NCBI GenBank assembly: GCA_023229575.1
Contig: JALNYZ010000012.1
Location: forward strand, 1 to 64,000
Origin: Prolixibacteraceae bacterium
GTDB lineage: Bacteria > Bacteroidota > Bacteroidia > Bacteroidales > Prolixibacteraceae
Direction of reading: 5' to 3'
DNA: 64,000 nucleotides
Part shown: in pieces, positions 15,018-23,577 of the stretch
Position numbering within the stretch: position 1 is the stretch's first letter
Layout: every line of letters starts with the position of its first letter
Program-made: the position numbers and the translations under genes
Notes under the pieces: generated by a model
Seen by the model: only the letters and a program-made list of their open reading frames with translations
What the model was told of the DNA's origin: nothing
The model's database searches: none

Positions 15018-15818
15018 TTATCCTCCTATATTAGAAAAACTTCCTATACGGTTTAAGCAGCCATTCAATGGTTTGCAATCCAATGCATCCAACAATGCTT
15101 TTTCGGCACCCAATTCGCGAACGGAAAATTGCTGCTCATCAAACAGACAAGGCATCACCATGCCATTGGCAGTCATTCTTAAACGATTGCATTGGTGACA
15201 GTTTCCGCCGTTTCCCCCTTCCACGATCGAAAACTCACCGGTTTCCAGGTTCATCTGATGGATAAATCTTACCAGAAGATTGTTTTTCCTGCCAAATTCT
15301 TTGACTGCAAGTGCATCTGTCTCCATGGAAGATTCCATCACAACGCAATTGATTTTTACAGGATCAAGTCCTGCATATTGTGCCGCTTCAATGCCTCGTA
15401 ACACCATCCGGAGCTCTCCTCCCCGGGTGATTATTTTAAATTTCTCCGCATCGAGGGTGTCGAGGCTGATGTTGATACGGTGCAGACCGGCATCTTTCAG
15501 AGGTTGTGCGAGTTCTTCGAGAAAGATTCCGTTGGTGGTCATGGAAAGGTCTTTGACACCCCCGATCGCTGCAATCTGTGAAATCAAAGCGACAATATCC
15601 TTTCTCACCAAAGGCTCACCACCGGTAATGCGGAATTTATCGATGCCCAACGACACCGCAACCCTTACTACATTGATAATTTCCTCGAAAGAGAGAATAT
15701 CCTGATGACCTACGAGCTGAATGCCTTCTTCAGGCATACAATAGGTGCACCGGAGGTTGCAACGGTCTGTTACAGAAATTCGCAGGTAATGAATATGTCT
15801 ATTATATCGGTCGTACAC
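15018..15818 (-). CDS. moaA: GTP 3',8-cyclase MoaA, compact form
   Basis: 266 aa against about 320-330 in most MoaA. The N-terminal radical-SAM cluster CNLRCTYC, GGEPL, the C-terminal cluster C-x2-C-x13-C (CHQCNRLR ... VMPC) and the terminal NIGG tail are all present, so both FeS clusters and the GG tail are kept. The missing 50 or so residues lie between RFIHQM and CHQC, the segment before the second cluster. The GG tail argues against 3' truncation. It makes 3',8-cyclo-GTP from GTP together with MoaC. Overlaps moeA by 17 bases. Confidence 0.88.
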   Translation of the reverse strand: MYDRYNRHIHYLRISVTDRCNLRCTYCMPEEGIQLVGHQDILSFEEIINVVRVAVSLGIDKFRITGGEPLVRKDIVALISQIAAIGGVKDLSMTTNGIFLEELAQPLKDAGLHRINISLDTLDAEKFKIITRGGELRMVLRGIEAAQYAGLDPVKINCVVMESSMETDALAVKEFGRKNNLLVRFIHQMNLETGEFSIVEGGNGGNCHQCNRLRMTANGMVMPCLFDEQQFSVRELGAEKALLDALDCKPLNGCLNRIGSFSNIGG

Positions 15819-16977
15819 GGACTTGTCCTCCTTTTTTAATTTTTAATGTACCTATGGGAATTTCCATAATCACACGGGCATGGATATAGGAATGGATATG
15901 GGCGGAGCCATGGTATTCGACGGGTAATACTGTCCCGTGAATGGTGGTGATAGCTGGGATGAAAATAAGTTGGTCCCCTTTGGTGCGGACAAACTCCTCT
16001 TCGAGCGGCAAATACCATGCAACATTCCCTTCATTCCTTCCCATCAGCCCTGCCAGAAATGGTTTGACCATTACCTCAAGTTGAACAAATGATGAGACCG
16101 GATTACCGGGCATGCCAAAAACGAAATGGTAATCTTTCTCTCCGAAAAGGAGGTGTTTGCCTGGCTTTACATCCATACCGTGAAATGGAATATGCACTCC
16201 CAGTTTGCTTAATATCTTTGGAACAAAGTCAAAATCCCCTACCGACACCCCTCCTGATATCAGCGTTACATCAAAATTTTGGAGGGAGGAGGCCAGGACT
16301 TTCTCCAAGGAATCCTGGTCATCACGAACGATGCCCAGATATACAGGCAATATGCCCATTTGTTGTATCTGTGCGTACATCTGGTAGCCGTTGCTGTTCC
16401 TGATTTTTGAACTGCCGGGCTTTACAACAGGTTCGACCAGCTCATTCCCGGTTGAGATGATGGCGATGGAAGGCATCCGGTAAACCAAAGGAAGGGAACG
16501 ACCCACGGAAGCCAGAATGGCAATATGTGAGGGCAATATCCTTTCTCCTTTTTTCAATACCAGGTCACCGATTTTTACATCTTCACCCAACAGGCAAATA
16601 TTGGTTTGGGAAGTCTCGCGGATGCATCGAACATGGTTTGTATCCAACCTTTCTGCATGCTCGTTCATCACTACAAAATCTGCACCCACGGGTACCATTG
16701 CGCCTGTCATGATCCTTGCACACTGGTTTTTTCCGATAGTTTTTGCGGGGGGTGTCCCAGCCGGAATCTCTTCGATGACCACCAACGGATTTTTAAGGTC
16801 GGATTTTCTGCAGGCGAACCCATCCATGGCCGACTTATTGAAAGGGGGCATGGCAACATCCGAGTGGATATCTTCTGCAAGTATCCTGTCCAATGCATGG
16901 TACAAATCGACAGATTCGGTTTTTTGTTTGACCGAATAGGATTTTAAAATCGCCAAAGCTTCTTCGAACGCTATCAT
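15802..16977 (-). CDS. moeA: molybdopterin molybdenumtransferase MoeA
   Basis: 391 aa, full length. AMPPFNKSAMDGFA near residue 44, the SGGVSVGDFDFV loop and FGMPGNPVSSFVQ are hallmark MoeA motifs. It inserts molybdate into adenylated molybdopterin made by the MogA domain encoded two genes downstream. It shares an operon with moaA, moaC and the MOSC-MogA gene. Confidence 0.94.
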   Translation of the reverse strand: MIAFEEALAILKSYSVKQKTESVDLYHALDRILAEDIHSDVAMPPFNKSAMDGFACRKSDLKNPLVVIEEIPAGTPPAKTIGKNQCARIMTGAMVPVGADFVVMNEHAERLDTNHVRCIRETSQTNICLLGEDVKIGDLVLKKGERILPSHIAILASVGRSLPLVYRMPSIAIISTGNELVEPVVKPGSSKIRNSNGYQMYAQIQQMGILPVYLGIVRDDQDSLEKVLASSLQNFDVTLISGGVSVGDFDFVPKILSKLGVHIPFHGMDVKPGKHLLFGEKDYHFVFGMPGNPVSSFVQLEVMVKPFLAGLMGRNEGNVAWYLPLEEEFVRTKGDQLIFIPAITTIHGTVLPVEYHGSAHIHSYIHARVIMEIPIGTLKIKKGGQVRVRPI

Positions 16978-16984
16978 CCTGGTT

Positions 16985-17530
16985 CTATTTAAATTTCCAT
17001 TGGTTGTCTGCTATTTCGATCGAATTTACATCAAAATCAAATTTGGGATCATCAAAGGTAACAATACGGTCGGCAAGCGACAGACGCTTTTCCGTTTCTG
17101 ATTTTAAACCGGTATTCCCGGGATGTAGCATCATGAAAAATAGTCCGGGACGGATAAGATGGCGCAGTCCTCCTGATTCGCATACCACCATACTATTTGC
17201 AGGTATCCTGGTAAGTATTTCATTGAATGCCTCCTCCAGATACTCGTCTGTTGTCATGACATAATAGGATTGAACTGCTCCGGCTTCCAGCAACCGTGAG
17301 CTGTCTTTTCCGGTAGTAGCATCCATTTCTTCTGCAATAAAGATGTTGGTTTTGTTTACGATTACTCTTCCGTTACCGGGATTTTCGTGAAAATGGGGAG
17401 TGATTTTAATCGCAACGATGGATTGATATGGAGAGAATTTACGGATAATTTGACAGGCGAGCGTTGTCTTTCCCGAATTTCTTCCGGTACCGGCGATGAT
17501 CAAAAGGCTGGGCATTGTACATTCTTCCAT
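16985..17530 (-). CDS. MobB-like P-loop protein
   Basis: 181 aa from the ATG at 17530, one base after the stop of the TSUP gene. Walker A GTGRNSGKTT starts at about residue 14. A later VVCESGGLRH holds a Walker-B-like strand, and TGLKSETEKRLSLADRIVTF follows. MobB-type proteins bind GTP and assist molybdopterin guanine dinucleotide formation. This one is divergent, so a generic Moco-linked NTPase is the safe call. It sits between moeA and the permease gene. Confidence 0.7.
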   Translation of the reverse strand: MEECTMPSLLIIAGTGRNSGKTTLACQIIRKFSPYQSIVAIKITPHFHENPGNGRVIVNKTNIFIAEEMDATTGKDSSRLLEAGAVQSYYVMTTDEYLEEAFNEILTRIPANSMVVCESGGLRHLIRPGLFFMMLHPGNTGLKSETEKRLSLADRIVTFDDPKFDFDVNSIEIADNQWKFK

Positions 17531-17531
17531 T

Positions 17532-18257
17532 TTACAAAAGGATGAGTTTGATGCTTGCAAGAAGTAAAACCGAAGCGAGAAGATACTTTAATTGCTTTGG
17601 TTTTAACCTTGAACTTCCAATATAGGATCCGGCAATTCCTCCAACTATGCCAACTGCAATCCAGACTATGATGCGCGGTTCCATACCAAATCCCTTGTTT
17701 ACCAAGGCAAAGAGTCCGGACAGGGAATTAAGAAAGATGAAGAGGGCAGAGGCTGCAGCTGATTCCTTGACATTGGCCCAATGCATTTGAATGAGAAGCG
17801 GACTAAGGATGATTCCACCTCCAATGCCGATCATTCCTGAAAAGAATCCGAGGATGGCACCAATTGTTATAGCCATCAAAATTGGAACTCTCTTTGATTC
17901 TTCCGAAAATGCTTTGGGATTCAGTACCATCCTGGCGGTTGCTAAAAGTAAGAACAGTCCAAGTATAATTTTGTAGATAGAAGGATTAACGGGGATCAAG
18001 GCACCCAGATAGGAGAAGGGAATGGATGTCAACAGGAAGGGGAGAATCAATTTCCACCTGAAAAAGCCCGCTTTGTAATAGGAGAAATATGCAATGGCCG
18101 AGACAAAGACATTGAGGGTCAAAGCTGTCGATTTCATAAAAATGGGAGCAACACCAAACAGTGCCAGCAGCGCAAGGTAGCCGGTCCCTCCGCCGTGTCC
18201 GACGGAAGAATAGAGAAATGCGATCACAAAAAGGGATACCAAAAGCAAATATTCCAT
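17532..18257 (-). CDS. TSUP (TauE/SafE) family permease
   Basis: 241 aa, about eight hydrophobic segments. SSVGHGGGTGYLALL near the start and GMIGIGGGIILSPLLI in the middle are the paired repeats of TSUP permeases. Family members move sulfite, sulfonates, sulfoacetate or related anions. As first gene of the Moco operon it may serve anion traffic for a molybdoenzyme such as sulfite dehydrogenase, but no such enzyme is in the window. Confidence 0.85.
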   Translation of the reverse strand: MEYLLLVSLFVIAFLYSSVGHGGGTGYLALLALFGVAPIFMKSTALTLNVFVSAIAYFSYYKAGFFRWKLILPFLLTSIPFSYLGALIPVNPSIYKIILGLFLLLATARMVLNPKAFSEESKRVPILMAITIGAILGFFSGMIGIGGGIILSPLLIQMHWANVKESAAASALFIFLNSLSGLFALVNKGFGMEPRIIVWIAVGIVGGIAGSYIGSSRLKPKQLKYLLASVLLLASIKLILL

Positions 18258-18266
18258 TGTTCAAAA

Positions 18267-18689
18267 TATTATGTTCCCGGTTCCCGAAGAGATGTGGACA
18301 CAGCTTTCACCGGAAGGTGAAGCAATCAAATATGAAAGTACTGTATCTCCTTTCCATTTAAGGAATTGTTCCTTCGGGAGGCATCTTCGTTTCCAAAGAA
18401 ACCCATCGGTTACACGTTCCTGTGCCGAAACATTTAGAAATGGTAACTCGGAGAAATTTGTGGCAAAGGAAACAACTTTTGATTAAATATTGATGGCAAT
18501 TTTGTTTATAATATAGCATTTCCAAGAAGTGACTAATTTTAACCCAATTAGTAACCCAATTCATATCATGATTTCAATAGCCAATAATTATCTGTTTTTT
18601 ATCTTTGCTTCGGAGATTGCGTCAGTTGTCGACCCATCAGTAAAGGCTCAAAGTGCTCAGAAAAATGCAAAGTCACCCAAAGACCCAAT
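18267..18689. other. 423-base gap without a supported gene
   Basis: Holds the upstream region of the minus-strand Moco operon. A plus frame at 18271-18486 (71 codons, starting MFPVPEEMWTQL) matches nothing I know and has no clear start signal. The last part leads into the thioredoxin-like remnant. No tRNA or strong hairpin was noticed. Confidence 0.5.
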
Positions 18690-18866
18690 ATGGTGAAATG
18701 TTTTGATGTTTATCATGACGAAGGATTAAAAATTTTGGGCGTATCTTTGGACATTGAAAAATGGAAGGATGTCTGGTTGAAGGCCATTGATAAGGACAGG
18801 TTATTTTCTTATCCGGTCTTTTCTCCTTTCATGGTAATTAACAACAATTACAATCTATTGGTATGA
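18690..18866 (+). pseudogene. remnant of a TlpA/AhpC-type thioredoxin-like gene
   Basis: 58 codons encoding MVKCFDVYHDEGLKILGVSL ... WLKAIDKDRL, which fits the middle of TlpA-like proteins (yekYkdkGfevvGVSlD ... W.kaI.kD.L). The N-terminal strand with the CxxC active site and the C-terminal part are missing or scrambled. It overlaps the DsbD-type gene by ATGA (18863-18866), so it may still be translated as a coupled leader. Confidence 0.6.
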
Positions 18867-20941
18867 TTGCTAAACGTATATTCCTTTTCGCACTTCTGCT
18901 TGCCGCTTTTCAGATGGTTTCCGCTCAGATCCTCGAGCCGGTTAAATGGAGTTTTGATTCCAAGAAGACAGGTGACAGTGAGTATGAGTTGAGGTTTATT
19001 GCCACCATGGATAACGGGTGGCATCTCTATTCGCAATTTGTCCCAAGTGGAGGACCCATTCCTACATCTTTTAAGTTTGACAAGCTTTCAGGTTTTATTC
19101 TGGTTGGAAAGGTAGTTGAACCCAAACCCCTCGAGGAAAACGATCCCAATTTCAACATGGTGGTAAAGTATTTTACCAAAAGTGTTGTATTTACCCAGAA
19201 AGTGAAGGTAATTTCCGACAAACATGTTGAGGTTAAGGGTTTTCTGGAGTTCATGTGCTGTAACAACCAAAACTGTTTGCCACCCACGGAGGTAAATTAT
19301 TCTTTCAAACTGGAAGGTGTTAAAACGGCAGGGGTTGTTTCGCAGGACACGGCAAAGGCACTCTCGACGGTTCCTGTAATCACAGTCAAAGATACCGCTG
19401 CTCCTGCTTTCCAAATAGTTCAGCCCCTTGTTGCAGCCGCCAAGGCAGCGATTAAGCCGGTAGCCTCCAACGATGATTTTACCGGAAAAGACAGGACACT
19501 TTTGTGGTTCTTCCTTCAGGCCTTCCTATGGGGCTTGCTCGCCATCCTCACCCCGTGTGTCTTCCCGATGATCCCGATGACAGTCTCTTATTTCATGAAA
19601 AGTGGTGCCAAGGGAAAAGTTCAGGCCATGGTCTATGGCCTCTCAATTATCGCCATCTATGTGATCTTCGGGGTTTTAGTCTCCGTCCTCTTTGGCGCTG
19701 ACTTCGGTAATTGGCTCAGTACCCACTGGCTTCCCAACGTGCTCTTCTTCCTGATTTTTGTGGTATTTGCCGCTTCATTTTTCGGTTATTTCGAAATCAC
19801 CGTTCCCAGTTGGATGATCAACAAAAGTGTGCAGCAAGAAGACAAGGGTGGATTTGTGGGAACCATCTTCATGGCATTTACGCTCGTGCTTGTCTCGTTC
19901 TCCTGTACCGGCCCCATTGTCGGTACGGTTTTGGTGCAGGCAGTCGGCGGACAAATATTGAAACCGGTAATCGGGATGCTTGGTTTCTCCCTCGCATTCG
20001 CGATTCCGTTTACCCTTTTTGCTTTCTTTCCACAGTGGCTCAAACAGATGCCAAAATCGGGAGGATGGCTTAATACGATCAAAGTGGTGATCGGTTTTAT
20101 CGAACTGGCTTTTGCCTTGAAATTTCTGAATGTTCCTGATCAGACCTATCATTGGGGAATCCTCGACCGCGAGGTTTACCTCAGTTTCTGGATTGTAATT
20201 TTTACCATGATGGGCTTCTACCTGCTGGGCAAGATCAAATTTCCCCACGACAGCGATTATCCGGTTGTCAGGTCATTTCCACGACTGATGATTATCATCT
20301 TTACGTTCACTTTTGTGATGTACCTGATCCCGGGATTGTGGGGAGCCCCGCTAAAAGCCATCTCCGGTTGGCTGCCTCCGATGGAGTCACAGGATTTTGA
20401 TATCAATGCCATTGCGCGCGAAAATGGTGGATCGGGTGGGGGTATCAAAGCTGCAGGAAATGTTTCAGAGGCACCGCGCTACGCGGATGTTCTGAAGTTG
20501 CCCCACGGATTATCAGGATATTTTGATTACGACCAGGCACTTCGTGTTTCGAAAGCATTAAAGAAGCCGGTTTTTGTCGATTTTACGGGTCATGGATGCA
20601 CCAACTGCCGCGAGATGGAGAACAGGGTCTGGAGCGATCAGGGTGTGCTCAGCAGGCTGAGGGAAAATTTTGTGCTGGTAGCTCTTTACGTAGACGATAA
20701 GGTAATCGAAATGCCGAAAGAGGAGTGGTACACCAGCAAATCCGGACGAGAGGTAAAACTGCTTGGGAAAAAGAATGCTGATCTGCAAACTTCCCAGTTC
20801 GGTACCAATTCGCAACCTTATTATGTCATTCTTGATAGCGATGGGAAACTGCTGGTTTCGCCAAAAGCCTATGACCTGAATGTGGAAAATTTCAAAAAAT
20901 TCCTGGATGCGGGTTCAGAAGAGTTTAAGAAGTTGAAATAA
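18863..20941 (+). CDS. thiol:disulfide interchange protein, DsbD type
   Basis: 692 aa. A signal peptide (1-22) precedes a periplasmic alpha domain holding FMCCNNQNCLPP (about 129-140). Then comes an eight-helix transporter core with LTPCVFPMIPMTVSYF and VSFSCTGPIVGTVL, whose two cysteines shuttle electrons across the membrane, and a C-terminal thioredoxin domain with the active site GHGCTNCREME. It carries reducing power from cytoplasmic thioredoxin to periplasmic thiols, serving cytochrome c or disulfide repair. It follows a broken thioredoxin-like gene, a typical former partner. Confidence 0.92.
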   Translation: MIAKRIFLFALLLAAFQMVSAQILEPVKWSFDSKKTGDSEYELRFIATMDNGWHLYSQFVPSGGPIPTSFKFDKLSGFILVGKVVEPKPLEENDPNFNMVVKYFTKSVVFTQKVKVISDKHVEVKGFLEFMCCNNQNCLPPTEVNYSFKLEGVKTAGVVSQDTAKALSTVPVITVKDTAAPAFQIVQPLVAAAKAAIKPVASNDDFTGKDRTLLWFFLQAFLWGLLAILTPCVFPMIPMTVSYFMKSGAKGKVQAMVYGLSIIAIYVIFGVLVSVLFGADFGNWLSTHWLPNVLFFLIFVVFAASFFGYFEITVPSWMINKSVQQEDKGGFVGTIFMAFTLVLVSFSCTGPIVGTVLVQAVGGQILKPVIGMLGFSLAFAIPFTLFAFFPQWLKQMPKSGGWLNTIKVVIGFIELAFALKFLNVPDQTYHWGILDREVYLSFWIVIFTMMGFYLLGKIKFPHDSDYPVVRSFPRLMIIIFTFTFVMYLIPGLWGAPLKAISGWLPPMESQDFDINAIARENGGSGGGIKAAGNVSEAPRYADVLKLPHGLSGYFDYDQALRVSKALKKPVFVDFTGHGCTNCREMENRVWSDQGVLSRLRENFVLVALYVDDKVIEMPKEEWYTSKSGREVKLLGKKNADLQTSQFGTNSQPYYVILDSDGKLLVSPKAYDLNVENFKKFLDAGSEEFKKLK

Positions 20942-20965
20942 ATAAATTGCAGTTAAAAGGGAAAA

Positions 20966-21109
20966 TCAATTTTCCAATATGATTATTCTATCAATTTCAG
21001 ATTTATTCTCAGGAAGATAATTGGTTGCAACATCCCAAATTATAGTATAATCAATTCCATGATATTCATGCGAGACTTTATTCCTAAGGTACGAATCTCC
21101 TTTTTCAAC
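20966..21109 (-). pseudogene. HepT-like (HEPN, DUF86) toxin remnant
   Basis: After the TAG stop of the nucleotidyltransferase gene the same frame continues for 47 codons: SYLRNKVSHEYHGIDYTIIW ... LPENKSEIDRII. RNKVSHEY is the R-x4-H-x-Y motif of HEPN RNases and the rest fits the DUF86 C-terminus. About the first 60 residues of the toxin are missing and there is no start codon, so an internal deletion joined the antitoxin end to the toxin tail. Confidence 0.7.
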
Positions 21110-21400
21110 CTAAACGTAATTAACTTGTTCTAGAATTTTATCTTTTATCTGCTCTTTCAATGCACTTTTTGTTACAAGATCGATTTTTCGACCAAATATC
21201 TTTTCAAGATATATTTCGAGGGAAAAAAACTTCCATCCAATAGGCTGGTTCAGTTCAACAAGAATATCGATATCACTTTCTTCGTTAAAAGTTTCATCTG
21301 AAAAAGAACCGAACAAACCGATCTCCTTTACAGAATAATCATTTTGAAGATTTGGCTTCAGCTCTCTCAATTTGTTAATTATCTCATTTTTAGAAATCAT
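21110..21400 (-). CDS. MntA-like minimal nucleotidyltransferase (antitoxin of a MNT/HEPN pair)
   Basis: 96 aa. GLFGSFSDETFNEESDIDILVEL carries the G-S-x(n)-D-x-D active-site pattern of minimal nucleotidyltransferases. Such proteins silence HepT toxins by adding AMP to them. The cognate toxin directly downstream is reduced to a C-terminal scrap, so this is an orphan antitoxin. Confidence 0.82.
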   Translation of the reverse strand: MISKNEIINKLRELKPNLQNDYSVKEIGLFGSFSDETFNEESDIDILVELNQPIGWKFFSLEIYLEKIFGRKIDLVTKSALKEQIKDKILEQVNYV

Positions 21401-21565
21401 AACTCAAAGATAAACAATTTTAATGTATTTTACTTTAAGATCGGAGTTTTCGCAATCTTGCTGGTGCTGGATTGCAGGACGAAAGAAATTGGTTAAATTT
21501 GTCATAGTGGCTGAATCGGCTGAAACTGGACGCCAACCTTTTGAATATTTTTACTTGCAAACTGA

Positions 21566-22360
21566 ATGACTAAACCCAAAATTATCTGGATTACCGGAGC
21601 CTCCTCTGGAATAGGGGAGGCGTTGGCTATGCAATGGGCTTCTACCGGTGCGCAATTGATCTTGTCGGGAAGAAACAGCAATCATCTTGGGAAGGTTGCC
21701 GACAGATGCAGGGATCTTGGCGCCGATGTAACTCTTCTCGTTTTTGATCTTTCCCTTGCAGGGGAAGTTGCGGCAGCCGTTGCCACGGTTCAGTCATCAT
21801 TTCCCCGCCTGGATATATTGGTCAACAATGGCGGTATCAGTCAGCGCTCCTTGTTAATTGATACGCCCATGGAGGTTGCCAGAAAGATCATGGAGGTAGA
21901 TTTTTGGGGCCATGCCGGACTGACCAGTCAGATCCTTCCCTATATGGTGCAAAACGGAGGGGGGCATATCGTGGTGGTAAGCAGCTTAACCGGTCTTTTC
22001 GGATTTCCGCAGCGATCGGCTTACTCAGCAGCTAAACACGCGCTGCATGGATACTTCGAGACGCTAAGGCTCGAACATTTCAGGGACAACATCCGGGTTA
22101 CCATGGTCTGTCCCGGAATGGTCAAAACAAATATTTCGATCCATTCCCTCACTGCAAGCGGGGGGGAACATGGACTCATGGACAAAGGGCAGGAGGAGGG
22201 TGTTTCTGCCGCCAATTGCGCCAAGAAGATCATTAAAGCTGTCAATAACAACAGAAAAGAGGTCATTATTGGAAAAAAAGATGTAATTATGCCCTATCTA
22301 AAACGGTACGTTCCATGGCTCTTTTACCAAATTGCCCAACGAATCAATCCGCTTGGATGA
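21566..22360 (+). CDS. short-chain dehydrogenase/reductase
   Basis: 264 aa. TGASSGIGEA near residue 10 binds NAD(P), NNGG at about 88, and S ... YSAAK (about 155-159) gives the Ser-Tyr-Lys catalytic set. The C-terminus has a hydrophobic/basic stretch (YLKRYVPWLFYQIAQRI) seen in membrane-associated members. Substrate unknown; lipid or keto-sterol-like reductases have this layout. Overlaps the VOC gene by ATGA. Confidence 0.88.
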   Translation: MTKPKIIWITGASSGIGEALAMQWASTGAQLILSGRNSNHLGKVADRCRDLGADVTLLVFDLSLAGEVAAAVATVQSSFPRLDILVNNGGISQRSLLIDTPMEVARKIMEVDFWGHAGLTSQILPYMVQNGGGHIVVVSSLTGLFGFPQRSAYSAAKHALHGYFETLRLEHFRDNIRVTMVCPGMVKTNISIHSLTASGGEHGLMDKGQEEGVSAANCAKKIIKAVNNNRKEVIIGKKDVIMPYLKRYVPWLFYQIAQRINPLG

Positions 22361-23451
22361 ATGACAATAAAAAATCTATGGAAGGAATTGTAGTTAGCGG
22401 GATCCAGCAACTGGGTATTGGAGTAAAAAATGTGGCTGAATCATGGAAATGGTATCGAAAATACCTTGGCATGGACATCAAAGTTTTTGAAGAGTCTGCC
22501 ACGGCTTCACTGATGTTGCCATACACGGGAGGCCTTCCCCGAAACCGGCATGCGGTGCTGGCTTTGAATATGAACGGTGGCGGAGGATTCGAGATTTGGC
22601 AATATACCGACAGGATTCCCCAGCCACCGGTTTTTGACCCAATCCTGGGAGACCTGGGTATTTTTGCAGCCAAAATTAAAACGCGTGATGCCCATTATAC
22701 ACATTCATGGTTTTTGGAAGAAAAATTAGATGTAAGCGATATTCAGGTTGACCCTGATGGCCGTAATTTTTTCTTTGTCACGGATCCTTATAATAATATA
22801 TTTCAGGTTATTGAATCAAAAAACTGGTTCGGTAACCGGAAGCAGCATACCGGTTCAGTTTACGGTGTAATTATTGGTGTTACAAACATTGAAAATTCCC
22901 GAAAGGTATATTCCGACATTCTTGGTTATGATCAGGTTGTTTTTGATAAAAAAGCAAAATTTGCCGATTTGGCCCACCTGAATGGGGGGGACTCAATCTT
23001 TAGACGCGTACTGCTGAAAAATAGTGTTCCCAGGACCGGGGCTTTCGGAAGACTTTTGGGCAATAGTGAGATAGAACTGGTTGAGGTTGAGGGGCGTGTG
23101 CCAAGAAAAATTTTTGAAGGGAGGTTTTGGGGAGACCTGGGTTTCATTCATTTGTGCTACGATATCAATGGCATGGAGGAACTTAACTCCGCCTGTGCGG
23201 AGCGGGGTTTCCCATTTACAGTCGATAGCTTTGCGCAACATGAGGGCAATAGTTTTGACATGGGCGAAGCAGCCGGTCACTTCTCCTACATCGAAGATCC
23301 TGATGGGACCTTGATTGAATTTGTAGAAACCCACAAATTACCTATTATTAAAAAGTTGGGATTGTTTATCAATCTTCGTAAACGCAATCCAAACAAACAC
23401 TTGCCCAATTGGATGTTGAAATCCCTGAGTCTGAGCAGGGTGAAAGACTGA
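22357..23451 (+). CDS. two-domain VOC (glyoxalase-fold) protein
   Basis: 364 aa from the ATG that overlaps the SDR stop. Two VOC modules lie at about residues 10-145 (IQQLGIGVKNVAESWKWYRKYLGM) and 155-350 (VYGVIIGVTNIENSRKVYSDILGYD, ending HFSYIEDPDGTLIEFVETH). The second keeps H and E ligands typical of metal sites (HLCYDI, LIEFVE). Glyoxalase, isomerase or dioxygenase chemistry are all possible. Probably works with the SDR. Confidence 0.75.
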   Translation: MNDNKKSMEGIVVSGIQQLGIGVKNVAESWKWYRKYLGMDIKVFEESATASLMLPYTGGLPRNRHAVLALNMNGGGGFEIWQYTDRIPQPPVFDPILGDLGIFAAKIKTRDAHYTHSWFLEEKLDVSDIQVDPDGRNFFFVTDPYNNIFQVIESKNWFGNRKQHTGSVYGVIIGVTNIENSRKVYSDILGYDQVVFDKKAKFADLAHLNGGDSIFRRVLLKNSVPRTGAFGRLLGNSEIELVEVEGRVPRKIFEGRFWGDLGFIHLCYDINGMEELNSACAERGFPFTVDSFAQHEGNSFDMGEAAGHFSYIEDPDGTLIEFVETHKLPIIKKLGLFINLRKRNPNKHLPNWMLKSLSLSRVKD

Positions 23452-23457
23452 AAAGAC

Positions 23458-23577
23458 TGAAATGTTTGAAATGTTTGAAATGTTTGAAATGTTATAACCC
23501 ATTAAATGCTTTAGACCCTTTAAACAATTTAAACCCCATAAACCCTTCAAACTTTTCAAACCCTTCAAACCTTTTCT
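23458..23577. repeat. TGTTTGAAA tandem repeat with TTTGAA-rich inverse half
   Basis: AAATGTTTG-type 9-mers recur about four times at 23460-23492. They are followed by CTTCAAAC/CTTTTCAAACC units on the opposite sense up to the hydrolase stop. The two halves can pair into a long imperfect hairpin between convergent genes, so it probably acts as a terminator. Confidence 0.6.

Noticed and set aside
18271..18486. 71-codon plus ORF between the permease and the thioredoxin remnant
   Set aside because: No recognisable family, start signal or composition typical of a gene.
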